From: Thaumarchaeota archaeon UBA223
Lineage (GTDB): Archaea > Thermoproteota > Nitrososphaeria > Nitrososphaerales > UBA57
Assembly (NCBI GenBank): GCA_002495905.1
Contig: DAHJ01000031.1
Location: 1-28,136, forward strand
Direction: 5' to 3'
Length of the DNA: 28,136 nucleotides
Below the pieces are notes generated by a model, which was not told where the DNA came from, made no database searches, and saw nothing but the letters and a program-made list of their open reading frames with translations. A program made the translations under genes and the position numbers. Positions 1 to 7,823 of this stretch are shown here, piece after piece (the stretch's first letter is position 1; every line of letters starts with the position of its first letter).

Positions 1-1976
1 GTATCAATTAATTTTTGAATAAATTCGTCTTTATCAACAAGTTGTTTACTGGATTCTTTTTGTAGTTCTTCAAAGATGCTCATACATGTTTCAAGCATAC
101 TTCTTTTACTAATCGGTTTACCATAAAATATTCCTGGGTCAACTTCGCCAGTTTCAGGATCAGTACCTACTGATTCATACATTTTACGAACAAGATTGCG
201 AGCAAATTCCGCGTCTTCTTCAGTAACTATATCTCTAAAAAGTGAACGCGCTCGTGCAGATGCTAAACGAACCATACCTTCCAATGCACGAGGAGTTATA
301 GGAATGCCTTGATTTCCTTCTTCGTCTTTGGCAGGACTCTGACGAGTTCTCACGTAATAATCTTGAATTAGTTTCATTGCTTCAGGAGATAATTCAGGAG
401 TGAAATTTTTAGCATAACTAATATATTTTTTCAATAAATCAAATTCAAGAGGCACGTCAACTTTGATTTTACCCGTTTGATGAATGTCGAGAATATGTTG
501 GGCGAGTTTTTCGTCTCTAACAACATTTGGAGTGTCTTTTATTGCAAATATAAGGTCAAATCTTGTTAGTAATGGAGCATCTATATTGATTTGATCATTA
601 AAAGTTTTATAATTATCATATCGACCCAATTCAGGATTTGCTGCTGCAAGAACCGCAGTTCGAGCGTTTAATGTAGCATTAATTCCTCCTTTCGCAACAC
701 TTACAGTTTGTTGTTCCATGGCCTCATGTAAAGCAGTACGATCTTCATTTCTCATTTTATCAAATTCATCAATACAAGCAATTCCCTTATCAGCAAGTAC
801 CACAGTTCCAGCTTCTAACATCATCATACCAGTTCTTTCACGAACAACAGCGGCAGTAAGACCTGCAGCAGTTGATCCTTTACCAGAAGCATACAAACCA
901 CGAGGAGCTAATCTAGATGCATATTTTAACAATTCACTTTTTGCAGTACCAGGATCTCCTACAAAAAGAATATTTATATCACCCCGAATTGAACTTCCAT
1001 CCTCAGTAGTTTTATTAGGAGCTCCAATTAACATTAAAAGCACAGCTTCTTTTTGAAATTCTAATCCTTGTATATTTGGGGCAATAGATTGGATTAATTT
1101 TGTATATGCGTCAGGGTCTTTTGCAAAATCGATAATTATTTCTTCTTCATCTTTTGTTAATTCAACATCTTCAGGACCTTTAGCTTCAATGTCAATGTAA
1201 TTACCTTCAATTTTAGATCTAAATATTGAAGATGCATCATTACCTCGAGATTCAGGTTGATCGATTCTAACAATTCCAGTTAGATTTAATCGATCGCCAG
1301 GACGTGCAATGTTCACCATGTCACCAGTTAAATGAACATCTGAAGATTGAGGTAGTTGACCAGGAGGTAATTCTTCAGGTAATTCCTGAATACGAATTAA
1401 TTGATAATCCTGATAACTTGATTTTTTTTCATCAAATGTAAAATTTCTAGTTTCAGAACAATCAGCCCTAATACAAGAAGAAGGTTTTACTAATAAAGGC
1501 GTAACTTGTTGAATGATATTAGTTTCGCCACATTTTGTGCATGTAAATGCGGCAGATGTAGCAAGAGGTTTGAGTTCAGACGTTCGTACAACTAAACCTT
1601 CGACAGAACTTAAACGATGAAGGTTTTTACTAGAAATATCACGAAGAGGAACCTGTTCTGGAAGCGATTTTAATCGCACTTGTATATCATTTTTTATAGA
1701 TTCTGCATATTCAGGATGTACTGAATATAATGATTTGTATGCGGCAGAATTAAATTCAGAAATAACTTCATCAGGACGTTCAATAAGAATCGTAGATAAA
1801 TCATCGTCAAAAATTAAAAGATCTTCGTAATCAACAACTAATGATTTAGAATTTTGATATACCATTTGAGATAGTGCTTCTTGATATTTTAAAACATTAG
1901 ATTTATCCTTAAAGTTTTTGATAAATCGAACAAGGGTATCCTCCCAACTAGAATGTGTTCCTACAGATTGTTCCAT
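1..1976 (-). CDS. mcm: Replicative helicase MCM (C-terminus cut by window edge)
   Basis: Hexameric 3'-5' DNA helicase that unwinds the replication fork together with GINS. About 658 codons are visible and the frame runs open off the left edge, so the last part of the C-terminal winged helix is missing. In order: an N-terminal zinc-binding region with two Cys pairs near residues 143-146 and 167-173, the OB-fold, then the AAA+ core with Walker A GDPGTAKS near residue 339, Walker B IDEFDK near 400 and the arginine finger LLTRFD near 469. The ATG shares one base with the TAA stop of the upstream gins23 gene (TAATG), so the two are probably co-transcribed and translationally coupled. Family call is secure. 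Confidence 0.97.
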   Translation of the reverse strand, partial: MEQSVGTHSSWEDTLVRFIKNFKDKSNVLKYQEALSQMVYQNSKSLVVDYEDLLIFDDDLSTILIERPDEVISEFNSAAYKSLYSVHPEYAESIKNDIQVRLKSLPEQVPLRDISSKNLHRLSSVEGLVVRTSELKPLATSAAFTCTKCGETNIIQQVTPLLVKPSSCIRADCSETRNFTFDEKKSSYQDYQLIRIQELPEELPPGQLPQSSDVHLTGDMVNIARPGDRLNLTGIVRIDQPESRGNDASSIFRSKIEGNYIDIEAKGPEDVELTKDEEEIIIDFAKDPDAYTKLIQSIAPNIQGLEFQKEAVLLMLIGAPNKTTEDGSSIRGDINILFVGDPGTAKSELLKYASRLAPRGLYASGKGSTAAGLTAAVVRERTGMMMLEAGTVVLADKGIACIDEFDKMRNEDRTALHEAMEQQTVSVAKGGINATLNARTAVLAAANPELGRYDNYKTFNDQINIDAPLLTRFDLIFAIKDTPNVVRDEKLAQHILDIHQTGKIKVDVPLEFDLLKKYISYAKNFTPELSPEAMKLIQDYYVRTRQSPAKDEEGNQGIPITPRALEGMVRLASARARSLFRDIVTEEDAEFARNLVRKMYESVGTDPETGEVDPGIFYGKPISKRSMLETCMSIFEELQKESSKQLVDKDEFIQKLID

Positions 1977-2542
1977 TATTGTTCTTCTCCAATCATCGAT
2001 TTACGCCAGTCTTGAATATTTAGCCTTACAATATCATACAAAAGATATTCTTCTGGAGTAATTAATTTTTGAATATCGTCAGGAGGAAATGGTAAAGAAG
2101 CAAGAGATATAATTTTACTAATTCTTATATTAATCAAATCATATACAGATGTTGAAATTTTTTCATATTCAAATGACTTTTCTCGGTCATTATCCAATTT
2201 AGAACGTAAATTTTTTAAAAGAAAATTAATTTTTTTATAAATATCAGGTTTTAGTTCAGACAATTTATGAACGCCTAGCATTTTTTCATTAGCAATAGAA
2301 TTAATTACATCGAGTTCAATTCCAATATCGGCAAGTTTAACAAGATTTTTATCAACAAGAATGTATGCAACCCATCTAGGAACGTCAAATTTAGATTCCG
2401 CTTCTTTGTATTCAATTTTAAACCCTCCAATTTCAGTTTCTTCAATATCATCCAAAGCTATAACTTTGACAAGAGATAATTCAGATTCAACTTGTAATTC
2501 ATTCATCAGACTAGAGATGGAATTTTCCTTGCCAAATGACAT
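1976..2542 (-). CDS. gins23: GINS complex subunit, Gins23 type
   Basis: Subunit of the archaeal GINS complex, which joins MCM and Cdc45/RecJ-like protein in the replicative helicase. The 188-residue protein has the small beta-rich B domain first (about residues 20-65, ending in the Psf2/Psf3-like stretch VPRWVAYILVD) followed by the helical A domain. That B-A order is the Gins23 arrangement, whereas Gins51 is A-B. It lies directly upstream of mcm with a one-base stop/start overlap, a linkage also known from crenarchaea. The subtype rests on domain order and context rather than strong sequence identity, because GINS proteins diverge quickly. Confidence 0.82.
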   Translation of the reverse strand: MSFGKENSISSLMNELQVESELSLVKVIALDDIEETEIGGFKIEYKEAESKFDVPRWVAYILVDKNLVKLADIGIELDVINSIANEKMLGVHKLSELKPDIYKKINFLLKNLRSKLDNDREKSFEYEKISTSVYDLINIRISKIISLASLPFPPDDIQKLITPEEYLLYDIVRLNIQDWRKSMIGEEQ

Positions 2543-2635
2543 AATCTATATATTAAAACAACGTACTTAGGGTTTTAAGACAACTCAGATTATACTTTAA
2601 CTCAAATAGAGTAGACAAGGATAAGTAAGATTGAA

Positions 2636-2649
2636 TATTATAAAAAATT
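2636..2649 (+). promoter_or_regulatory. TATA-like box for rfcS
   Basis: The run TATTATAAAAAATT is centred about 25 bases before the rfcS ATG at 2667, with no GGTG-type Shine-Dalgarno between. This spacing fits an archaeal leaderless promoter. Pattern only; no transcript data. Confidence 0.45.
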
Positions 2650-2666
2650 AAGGCTAGAAAATAGAA

Positions 2667-3638
2667 ATGAGTGAATTAAGAGATTTAATGTGGGTTGAGA
2701 AGTATAGGCCAGAAAAAATTAATGAATTCATTAATCAGGAATCAACAATAAAGAGGCTAAAACCTATAATAAAGGATTCTTCGGCAATGCCTCATTTATT
2801 ATTTACTGGTTCTCCTGGAACAGGAAAAACAACATTAGGAATAATTATTGCAAAATCAATTTTAGGAGATAATTGGCAAGAATATTCTATATTATTAAAT
2901 GCATCTGATGAAAGAGGAATAAATACAATAAGAAATCGAGTAAAAACATTTGCGAGATATGCAGATAATCGAGAAAAGATTCCATTCAAAATGATCATAT
3001 TAGATGAAGCAGATGAAATGACAAATGATGCACAAACTGCATTAAGAAGAATAATGGAAGAGACGTCAAAATCATGTAGATTTATATTAATAGGAAATTA
3101 TATATCAAACATAATAGAACCAATTCAAAGTAGATGTGCGATATTTAATTTTACAAGAATTGATCAAAAGGATTTAGTTAAACAATTAGAATTAATATGT
3201 AAAGAAGAGAAGGTAAAATTTGAAAAACAAGGACTAGAAGAGATTTCAGATATCGTCAACGGAGATCTAAGATCGGCAATTAATTTACTTCAATCTTGTT
3301 CTTCATTAGGAGATATAAATACAAAAAATATACAAAAGGCATCAGGACATTCATTTAAAAATAAAGTTGAAGAAATATTAGAATTATCATTAAATAATGA
3401 CTTTAATTCTGCAAGAATAAAGATGTCAGAATTAACAAATATTTATGGACTTTCAGAAAAAGATTTTCTCAAATATATGAATGAAGCAATAAACAAGAAC
3501 AAGTATAAAGAAATTAGAGAATTAATTGAGATATTGGCAAAATATGATTACAGAATAATTACAGGTTCAAATCCAGATATTCAATTAACTGCATTATTAG
3601 CAGAAATATCAGGGTTAAGAAAAACTGAATCAAAATGA
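2667..3638 (+). CDS. rfcS: Replication factor C small subunit
   Basis: Clamp-loader ATPase subunit that opens and loads the PCNA ring at primer ends. At 323 residues it has the usual length. Visible motifs are the RFC box MWVEKYRP at the N-terminus, Walker A GSPGTGKT (48-55), Walker B LDEADE (112-117) and the subunit-interface arginine motif SRC (155-157), followed by the helical collar domain. It stands divergent from gins23-mcm. The large subunit RfcL, often next to rfcS in archaea, is not seen; instead a small zinc-ribbon gene overlaps its stop codon. Confidence 0.97.
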   Translation: MSELRDLMWVEKYRPEKINEFINQESTIKRLKPIIKDSSAMPHLLFTGSPGTGKTTLGIIIAKSILGDNWQEYSILLNASDERGINTIRNRVKTFARYADNREKIPFKMIILDEADEMTNDAQTALRRIMEETSKSCRFILIGNYISNIIEPIQSRCAIFNFTRIDQKDLVKQLELICKEEKVKFEKQGLEEISDIVNGDLRSAINLLQSCSSLGDINTKNIQKASGHSFKNKVEEILELSLNNDFNSARIKMSELTNIYGLSEKDFLKYMNEAINKNKYKEIRELIEILAKYDYRIITGSNPDIQLTALLAEISGLRKTESK

Positions 3639-3805
3639 TGAATGAAAAAAGACATTGCAGTAACTGTATGACAAAAACCCAACATACAATCATTAAACAA
3701 AAAGATATAATGATGAGAAAGGGAAAATCTCTATACAACTGTAGTAAATGTAACACAACGTCATGGAAAAGACACTTAAGACCACTAGCAGAAGGTAGTT
3801 ATTAG
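3635..3805 (+). CDS. Small zinc-ribbon protein coupled to rfcS, function unknown
   Basis: A 56-codon frame starts at an ATG that overlaps the rfcS TGA stop by four bases (ATGA); a second in-frame ATG follows at 3638. The product is very basic and carries two CxxC knuckles, CSNC near residue 8 and CSKC near residue 36, a layout typical of a zinc ribbon in nucleic-acid-binding proteins. The tail is rich in Lys, Arg and His (WKRHLRP). It ends nine bases before the tRNA-Lys gene on the other strand. I do not recognise the family. A short RNase P (Rpr2-like) or ribosomal zinc ribbon is conceivable, but the diagnostic residues are not evident. The ATGA overlap and paired cysteines argue that the gene is real. 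Confidence 0.72.
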   Translation: MMNEKRHCSNCMTKTQHTIIKQKDIMMRKGKSLYNCSKCNTTSWKRHLRPLAEGSY

Positions 3806-3813
3806 ATTAAATG

Positions 3814-3921
3814 CGGGTCTGGTGGGATTTGAACCCACGACTTATTCTCCTATGTCAAAGACATATCTGGTTAAGAGCCAGCCGCTTTAGGCATAATTCT
3901 GCCTGGCTGAGCCACAGACCC
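3814..3921 (-). tRNA. tRNA-Lys(CTT) with two introns
   Basis: Read on the minus strand, a perfect 7-bp acceptor (GGGTCTG/CAGACCC), T-arm GTGGG-TTCAAAT-CCCAC and anticodon loop CTCTTAA define tRNA-Lys with anticodon CTT at 3873-3875. The 108-base gene folds as a normal 74-base tRNA only if two inserts are removed: about 12 bases in the D-stem 3' strand (3887-3898, AATTATGCCTAA) and about 22 bases at the anticodon-stem/variable-region junction (about 3845-3866). The second insert contains the perfect hairpin TATGTC-TTT-GACATA. No CCA is encoded; the discriminator is G. Exact splice points could shift by a base or two. Confidence 0.88.
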
Positions 3922-3981
3922 AATATTATGCTTGCAATGTACTTTTTATTGAACATTTTCCTTCGGTATAATTAGATTATA

Positions 3982-5004
3982 ATGTTAGTATTTGCAGGAT
4001 TAGGGTTAAATGAGAAGACCATAACTAATGAGATTATCGAAGAAATAAAGGATGCAGATAAAATATATTTTGAGAGATATACAAGTCCGCCAATGCCATA
4101 TAATGAATACGAGTATAATTTTCAGTATGAGCAAGTAGGAAGAGAATTTATTGAGGATGGTAACAAGATTCTCGAGCAATCAAAAGAAGAGAAAGTAATT
4201 TTATTGACATATGGAAATCCTATGATAGCAACTACTCATATGGATTTAAAAATGCGTGCGACAGAAGTAGGAATAAGTACCAAAGTATTGCATAATACTT
4301 CAATAACTACAGTATTACCTGGTGAAACAGGATTGCATTCATACAAATTTGGAAGAATTACAACATTAATGGCAGAAACACAAATTGCTCCTTTATCAGT
4401 TTATGAAGTAATTTATAAAAATTTACTATCAGAACTCCATTCAACAATATTAATGGAATATAATTTAGATACAAAAAAATATCTAGATCCAATTGATGCA
4501 ATTAAACAATTACTAAAAATAGAAGAAGAGCAAAAAAAACAAGTAATTAATGAATCAACTATATTAATAATAGCGTCACGAGTAGGAATGAATAAACAGG
4601 AAATAATTTGTGAAAGTGTAAGTGAATTATTAAAAAAACATTATGATAAACCTCCATATACATTAATTATTCCAGGAAAGCTACATTTTACAGAAATAGA
4701 ATCACTACAACAACTATTTGGAATTAAAGATATTACAGATAATTCAATAAATATAAAATCAAAAGCAATAGATATGTTAGAAAATTATATACCAAAAGCA
4801 AAGAGGACATTAAATAAAATAAAAGAAATGACAAATGAAGATAATAGATATTCAGATCTATTCAAAAATATTGAAGCATATATTGATGATTCAGAGAGAT
4901 TTAGAAATGAAGAGAGATTTGAATTAGCAATATTAAGCATAGGATATGCAGAAGGATTAATAGATTCCCTAATCTTCTTAGGAGAAGTAGAATTAGAGTG
5001 GTAA
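3982..5004 (+). CDS. dphB: Diphthine synthase fused to a C-terminal DUF357-like domain
   Basis: SAM-dependent methyltransferase of diphthamide synthesis; it methylates the modified histidine of elongation factor 2. Residues 1 to about 255 match the tetrapyrrole-methylase fold of DphB/Dph5 (MLVFAGLGLNE start, LLTYGNPMIATTH loop, GETGLHSYKFG). The protein is 340 residues, while stand-alone DphB is about 255-270. The extra C-terminal helices, about 262-340 and containing ELAILSIGYAEGLIDSL, resemble DUF357, an archaeal helical domain of unknown function. ribL follows after three bases, so the two probably form an operon. The DphB call is firm; the DUF357 assignment is from motif memory. Confidence 0.93.
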   Translation: MLVFAGLGLNEKTITNEIIEEIKDADKIYFERYTSPPMPYNEYEYNFQYEQVGREFIEDGNKILEQSKEEKVILLTYGNPMIATTHMDLKMRATEVGISTKVLHNTSITTVLPGETGLHSYKFGRITTLMAETQIAPLSVYEVIYKNLLSELHSTILMEYNLDTKKYLDPIDAIKQLLKIEEEQKKQVINESTILIIASRVGMNKQEIICESVSELLKKHYDKPPYTLIIPGKLHFTEIESLQQLFGIKDITDNSINIKSKAIDMLENYIPKAKRTLNKIKEMTNEDNRYSDLFKNIEAYIDDSERFRNEERFELAILSIGYAEGLIDSLIFLGEVELEW

Positions 5005-5007
5005 TTA

Positions 5008-5637
5008 ATGAAAATAAAGAATATTGAAAAGAAGATATTATGTCGAATTTTTCTAAATAATTTAGAAAGGAAAAAGACATTAGGAAATATTTACAAGTAT
5101 TTAGATATAGAGAGAGTAGAGTTAGAAAAAATTATTGATAATTTAATATCAAAACAATTAATAAAAAAATTTAAGAAAAATTATATTTTAACTGATAAAG
5201 GAAGAAAGAGTATAAGAATCGTATTTACAGGAGGAGTATATGACATAATTCATCCAGGTCATATACATACACTAAAAAATTCAAAACAAGAAGGTGATAT
5301 TTTAATTGTTTCGATTGCAAGAGATAGTAGAGTAAGTAAAATTAAAGGAAGAGACCCAATAAATAATGAAAAACGAAGAACAATTTTAGTTTCTGCAATA
5401 AGATATGTAGATCATACTTTGTTAGGAAGTAAAGGAGATATTTTTACAATTGTAAAAAAAATTAAACCGGATATAATAACAATAGGATATGATCAAACGC
5501 ATCAACTAAGTGAGTTGAGAAAACTTGTAAGAACAAATAATATGAAGATAAAAATTAAGAAATTGGGTTCGCCAATTCCACATGTAAAGAGTTCGAGTTT
5601 AAGAACAAAATATAAAAAAAAGAATCAGATAATCTAA
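5008..5637 (+). CDS. ribL: FAD synthase RibL (cytidylyltransferase family) with N-terminal winged helix
   Basis: Archaeal FAD synthase transfers AMP from ATP to FMN. Residues about 71-209 form the nucleotidyltransferase domain, with the HPGH motif at 82-85 in FTGGVYDIIHPGHIHTLK and a later region near SSLRTK. Residues 1 to about 68 look like a winged helix-turn-helix, which the short RibL of Methanocaldococcus lacks. The stop codon overlaps the stop of the convergent riboflavin kinase gene by three bases (5635-5636 shared within TAA/TAG), placing the FMN- and FAD-making enzymes side by side. That neighbour supports RibL over other cytidylyltransferases such as glycerol-3-phosphate or CoA-pathway enzymes. 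Confidence 0.85.
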   Translation: MKIKNIEKKILCRIFLNNLERKKTLGNIYKYLDIERVELEKIIDNLISKQLIKKFKKNYILTDKGRKSIRIVFTGGVYDIIHPGHIHTLKNSKQEGDILIVSIARDSRVSKIKGRDPINNEKRRTILVSAIRYVDHTLLGSKGDIFTIVKKIKPDIITIGYDQTHQLSELRKLVRTNNMKIKIKKLGSPIPHVKSSSLRTKYKKKNQII

Positions 5638-6296
5638 ATATCAACTTGCACTAATACTTTGTCGCCATCGCTAAGGTTTAATTTCTTACGTAAGAATAAA
5701 GGAGAAATCAATTCAATAACAGAACTATCATGATGAGTTCTCTCTATAACAATTATACTACCTTGTATTTTTGAGTTAATTGTGCAAGGAAAGCATTTTA
5801 CATTTCCATAAGTACGTTTTTTATCAGTGAATCCTTCGATCAATATTCCTTTGGATTTTGAAATTTTATCGAAAAAATGTTTATGAGAAATATCAGATAC
5901 TTTGAGATTAAGTGTACCGGGATAAGGTTCAAATCCTAGTTTAGAAATGAATTGTTTCTTATATCCGGACAAAGAAATATAATATGCGCCTTCACCCAGT
6001 CCAGAAAATAGATTTCCATTAATATCATTAGTATTAATTTCTTCAAAAGCAGATGTGATTTTTTGGTTAACAGATACAAGGTATTCCAGACCAGAATCAG
6101 AGATTTTCATTACATCTTTTCCATCAATCTTATAACGAGAGATCATGTCATTTTTCTCAAGAAATAATAAATGTTGAGATGCAGTTTGTTGGGTCTTGTC
6201 AATAGATTTGGCCAAGTCAGATGTAGATAATTCAATAGGATTTTTAGCACCAAGAAGAAGAAGTTGAATAAGAGTAGACATATAAGACGATTTCAT
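5634..6296 (-). CDS. rbkR: CTP-dependent riboflavin kinase with HTH regulator domain (RbkR type)
   Basis: The C-terminal half is the archaeal riboflavin kinase that makes FMN from riboflavin using CTP. Visible signatures are GLGEGAYYISLSGY near residues 99-112, LGFEPYPGTLNLKV at 120-133 and the C-terminal LNLSDGDKVLVQV. Residues about 1-75 form a MarR-like winged helix (TSDLAKSIDKTQQTASQHL). This domain pair is that of RbkR, described as both kinase and transcriptional regulator of riboflavin genes. It may therefore repress its own promoter; just before its ATG, minus-strand TTACATAAAAGACATAA holds a direct repeat of ACATAA. It is convergent with ribL. Confidence 0.92.
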   Translation of the reverse strand: MKSSYMSTLIQLLLLGAKNPIELSTSDLAKSIDKTQQTASQHLLFLEKNDMISRYKIDGKDVMKISDSGLEYLVSVNQKITSAFEEINTNDINGNLFSGLGEGAYYISLSGYKKQFISKLGFEPYPGTLNLKVSDISHKHFFDKISKSKGILIEGFTDKKRTYGNVKCFPCTINSKIQGSIIVIERTHHDSSVIELISPLFLRKKLNLSDGDKVLVQVDI

Positions 6297-6353
6297 TAAT
6301 TATGTCTTTTATGTAATGGTTTTTAACATATTCCACAATATATAATCCAAGTT

Positions 6354-6749
6354 ATGGCAAATTCATACGTATTAGGAAGAAGTAGAGAACACAATCTATT
6401 AAATAAATTAAGAACAAACGGATGGTTTGCAATAAGAGGTTCGGGATCAAAAGCTGGAATGGTCGTTGTAGATGGAAAGAAGTATTTCCCTATTGATATT
6501 ATTTCAGTAAAAAAAGAAAAAAAGAAAACAATTGTATGGTTCATACAAGTTTCCAAATATTTGAGTGACATAGATGAAATTGAGAGAAAATATTTAGTAA
6601 AATGGGCTAAAAAAGTAGGTGCAGAACCAGTACTTGCTTGGACATTTGAAAAAAGAAGGAAATCAAATCCTAAAAGAGGAAAATGGGAATTTTATAATTT
6701 AATCAGTAAAAAATACATTGAAATAAATATTAAAGACAGCAAAAAATAA
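6354..6749 (+). CDS. hjc: Hjc-like Holliday junction resolvase family protein, divergent active site
   Basis: A 131-residue protein with the archaeal Holliday-junction resolvase layout: an N-terminal helix with Glu12 (GRSREHNLLNKLR), GWFAIRGSGSKAG, Asp48 in PIDII, then the strand where Hjc has ExK. Here that strand reads FIQVSKY, so the Glu is Gln65 and the Lys position is Ser67, with Lys68 one residue later. The C-terminal half (KWAKKVGAEPVLAWTF) fits Hjc. It may be a resolvase with a shifted motif or a non-catalytic DNA-binding relative. It starts divergently from rbkR, 57 bases away. Confidence 0.78.
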   Translation: MANSYVLGRSREHNLLNKLRTNGWFAIRGSGSKAGMVVVDGKKYFPIDIISVKKEKKKTIVWFIQVSKYLSDIDEIERKYLVKWAKKVGAEPVLAWTFEKRRKSNPKRGKWEFYNLISKKYIEINIKDSKK

Positions 6750-6754
6750 TCAAT

Positions 6755-7555
6755 TTATTTATAAAATTTAGGACGACGATCTTTAATCAAGTGATTATTT
6801 TTATGTAATTTTTTATTACGTGCATGGGATAAATCAACAGAAACTGAATGAACAGAATTACTAGTTGATCGTGCACGAGACAATATTTTCATATTAGGGG
6901 CAACTATTTGGCTTTGGCCAGTATAGTGAAATGAGTCTTTACCGCGTTTCTCAGTACCCGTTCGATTTGCAGTAATAGCAAAAACACTATTTTCGAAACA
7001 TCTGATAGGCATAGTTTGCTGACAAAGACCTTTAAGAATAAGATTTGCAGGATGTGCAATTATATCAGCTCCTTTAACAGCAAGTGTGCGTGCTGATTCA
7101 GGCCAAATCCAATCAGAACAGATCATTACTCCTAATTTGAAATTATCAATATTGAATACACGAAATCCAGTATTGCCTTTAGAAAAAAATCGTTTTTCTT
7201 TATAGAACAAATGTGTTTTCCGATAAACACCAATAAATTTACCTTTAGAAACAATCATAGCACTATTATAATAATTATTTTGAGATTTTTCCGCAAAACC
7301 TGCAATAATTGTTGAATTAATATCAGAAGATAGTTTAGAAAGTAATAAAGAAGTTTTCCCGGTTTTAAAGGTTTCAGAAAGATTACGAATTTCAGTTTTA
7401 GATTTAAAGTTATAGCCAGTATTCATTAATTCAGGAAGAACAACAACTCCAGGTTTAACTTTAGTTAATAATTTAGAAACAATAGTAAGATTCTTATCCA
7501 CATTGCCAAATTCAGGATTAAATTGAACATAACTAAGCATAATACGATTAGTCAA
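6755..7555 (-). CDS. Carbon-nitrogen hydrolase (nitrilase superfamily)
   Basis: Amidohydrolase of the nitrilase fold, which cleaves or forms amide bonds through a Glu-Lys-Cys triad. All three residues are visible: Glu42 in LPELMNTGY, Lys113 in YRKTHLF and Cys146 in VMICSDWIWPES. At 266 residues it has the usual length of the small stand-alone members (omega-amidase or N-carbamoyl hydrolase-like). The substrate cannot be read from sequence. The tail is unusually basic (HKNNHLIKDRRPKFYK). It is convergent with hjc, leaving a five-base gap. Confidence 0.9.
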   Translation of the reverse strand: MTNRIMLSYVQFNPEFGNVDKNLTIVSKLLTKVKPGVVVLPELMNTGYNFKSKTEIRNLSETFKTGKTSLLLSKLSSDINSTIIAGFAEKSQNNYYNSAMIVSKGKFIGVYRKTHLFYKEKRFFSKGNTGFRVFNIDNFKLGVMICSDWIWPESARTLAVKGADIIAHPANLILKGLCQQTMPIRCFENSVFAITANRTGTEKRGKDSFHYTGQSQIVAPNMKILSRARSTSNSVHSVSVDLSHARNKKLHKNNHLIKDRRPKFYK

Positions 7556-7636
7556 ACTACAAATAATTGAATTTGAAGATTTATAACTGTAATAAATTCG
7601 AAAGAGTTATAGTTTTAGAATGTTTTGAAATACTTA

Positions 7637-7752
7637 GCCCCGGTGGTGTAGAGATTAAATATCGCACATCTCGGCCTAGCATTGGAGCCTGTCACGCTTT
7701 AGACGCGGGTTCAAAAGAAATAGAAAAATTTCGGAATTTCCCGCCCGGGGCG
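7637..7752 (+). tRNA. tRNA-Asp(GTC) with two introns, one in the T-loop
   Basis: Acceptor GCCCCGG/CCGGGGC, D-arm GTGT-AGAGATTAA-ATAT, anticodon arm GGAGC-CTGTCAC-GCTTT with anticodon GTC at 7691-7693, and T-stem GCGGG/CCCGC give tRNA-Asp. The gene spans 116 bases against 73 in the deduced mature form. About 20 of the 21 bases at 7663-7683, between the D-stem and the anticodon stem, are extra. About 23 bases within 7710-7739 split the T-loop, which becomes TTCAAAT after removal; that insert can form a GAAAT/ATTTC hairpin. Splice points are inferred from restoring cloverleaf lengths. Confidence 0.87.
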
Positions 7753-7823
7753 TTTATAAAATCTTAAGCAGAATTAAATCTACAAGTAAACACACTAATA
7801 GGTGAATATTAATTATTTTTTGT

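Noticed and set aside
718..1056. A 112-codon plus-strand frame opposite mcm
   Set aside because: It is antisense to the conserved AAA+ core of MCM; composition is that of a shadow frame.
6323..6571. A minus-strand frame opposite the Hjc-like gene
   Set aside because: It overlaps the conserved Hjc N-terminus and lacks a plausible product.
7567..7767. A 66-codon plus-strand open frame
   Set aside because: It runs through the tRNA-Asp gene, whose acceptor and arms explain the sequence; the peptide has no recognisable feature.
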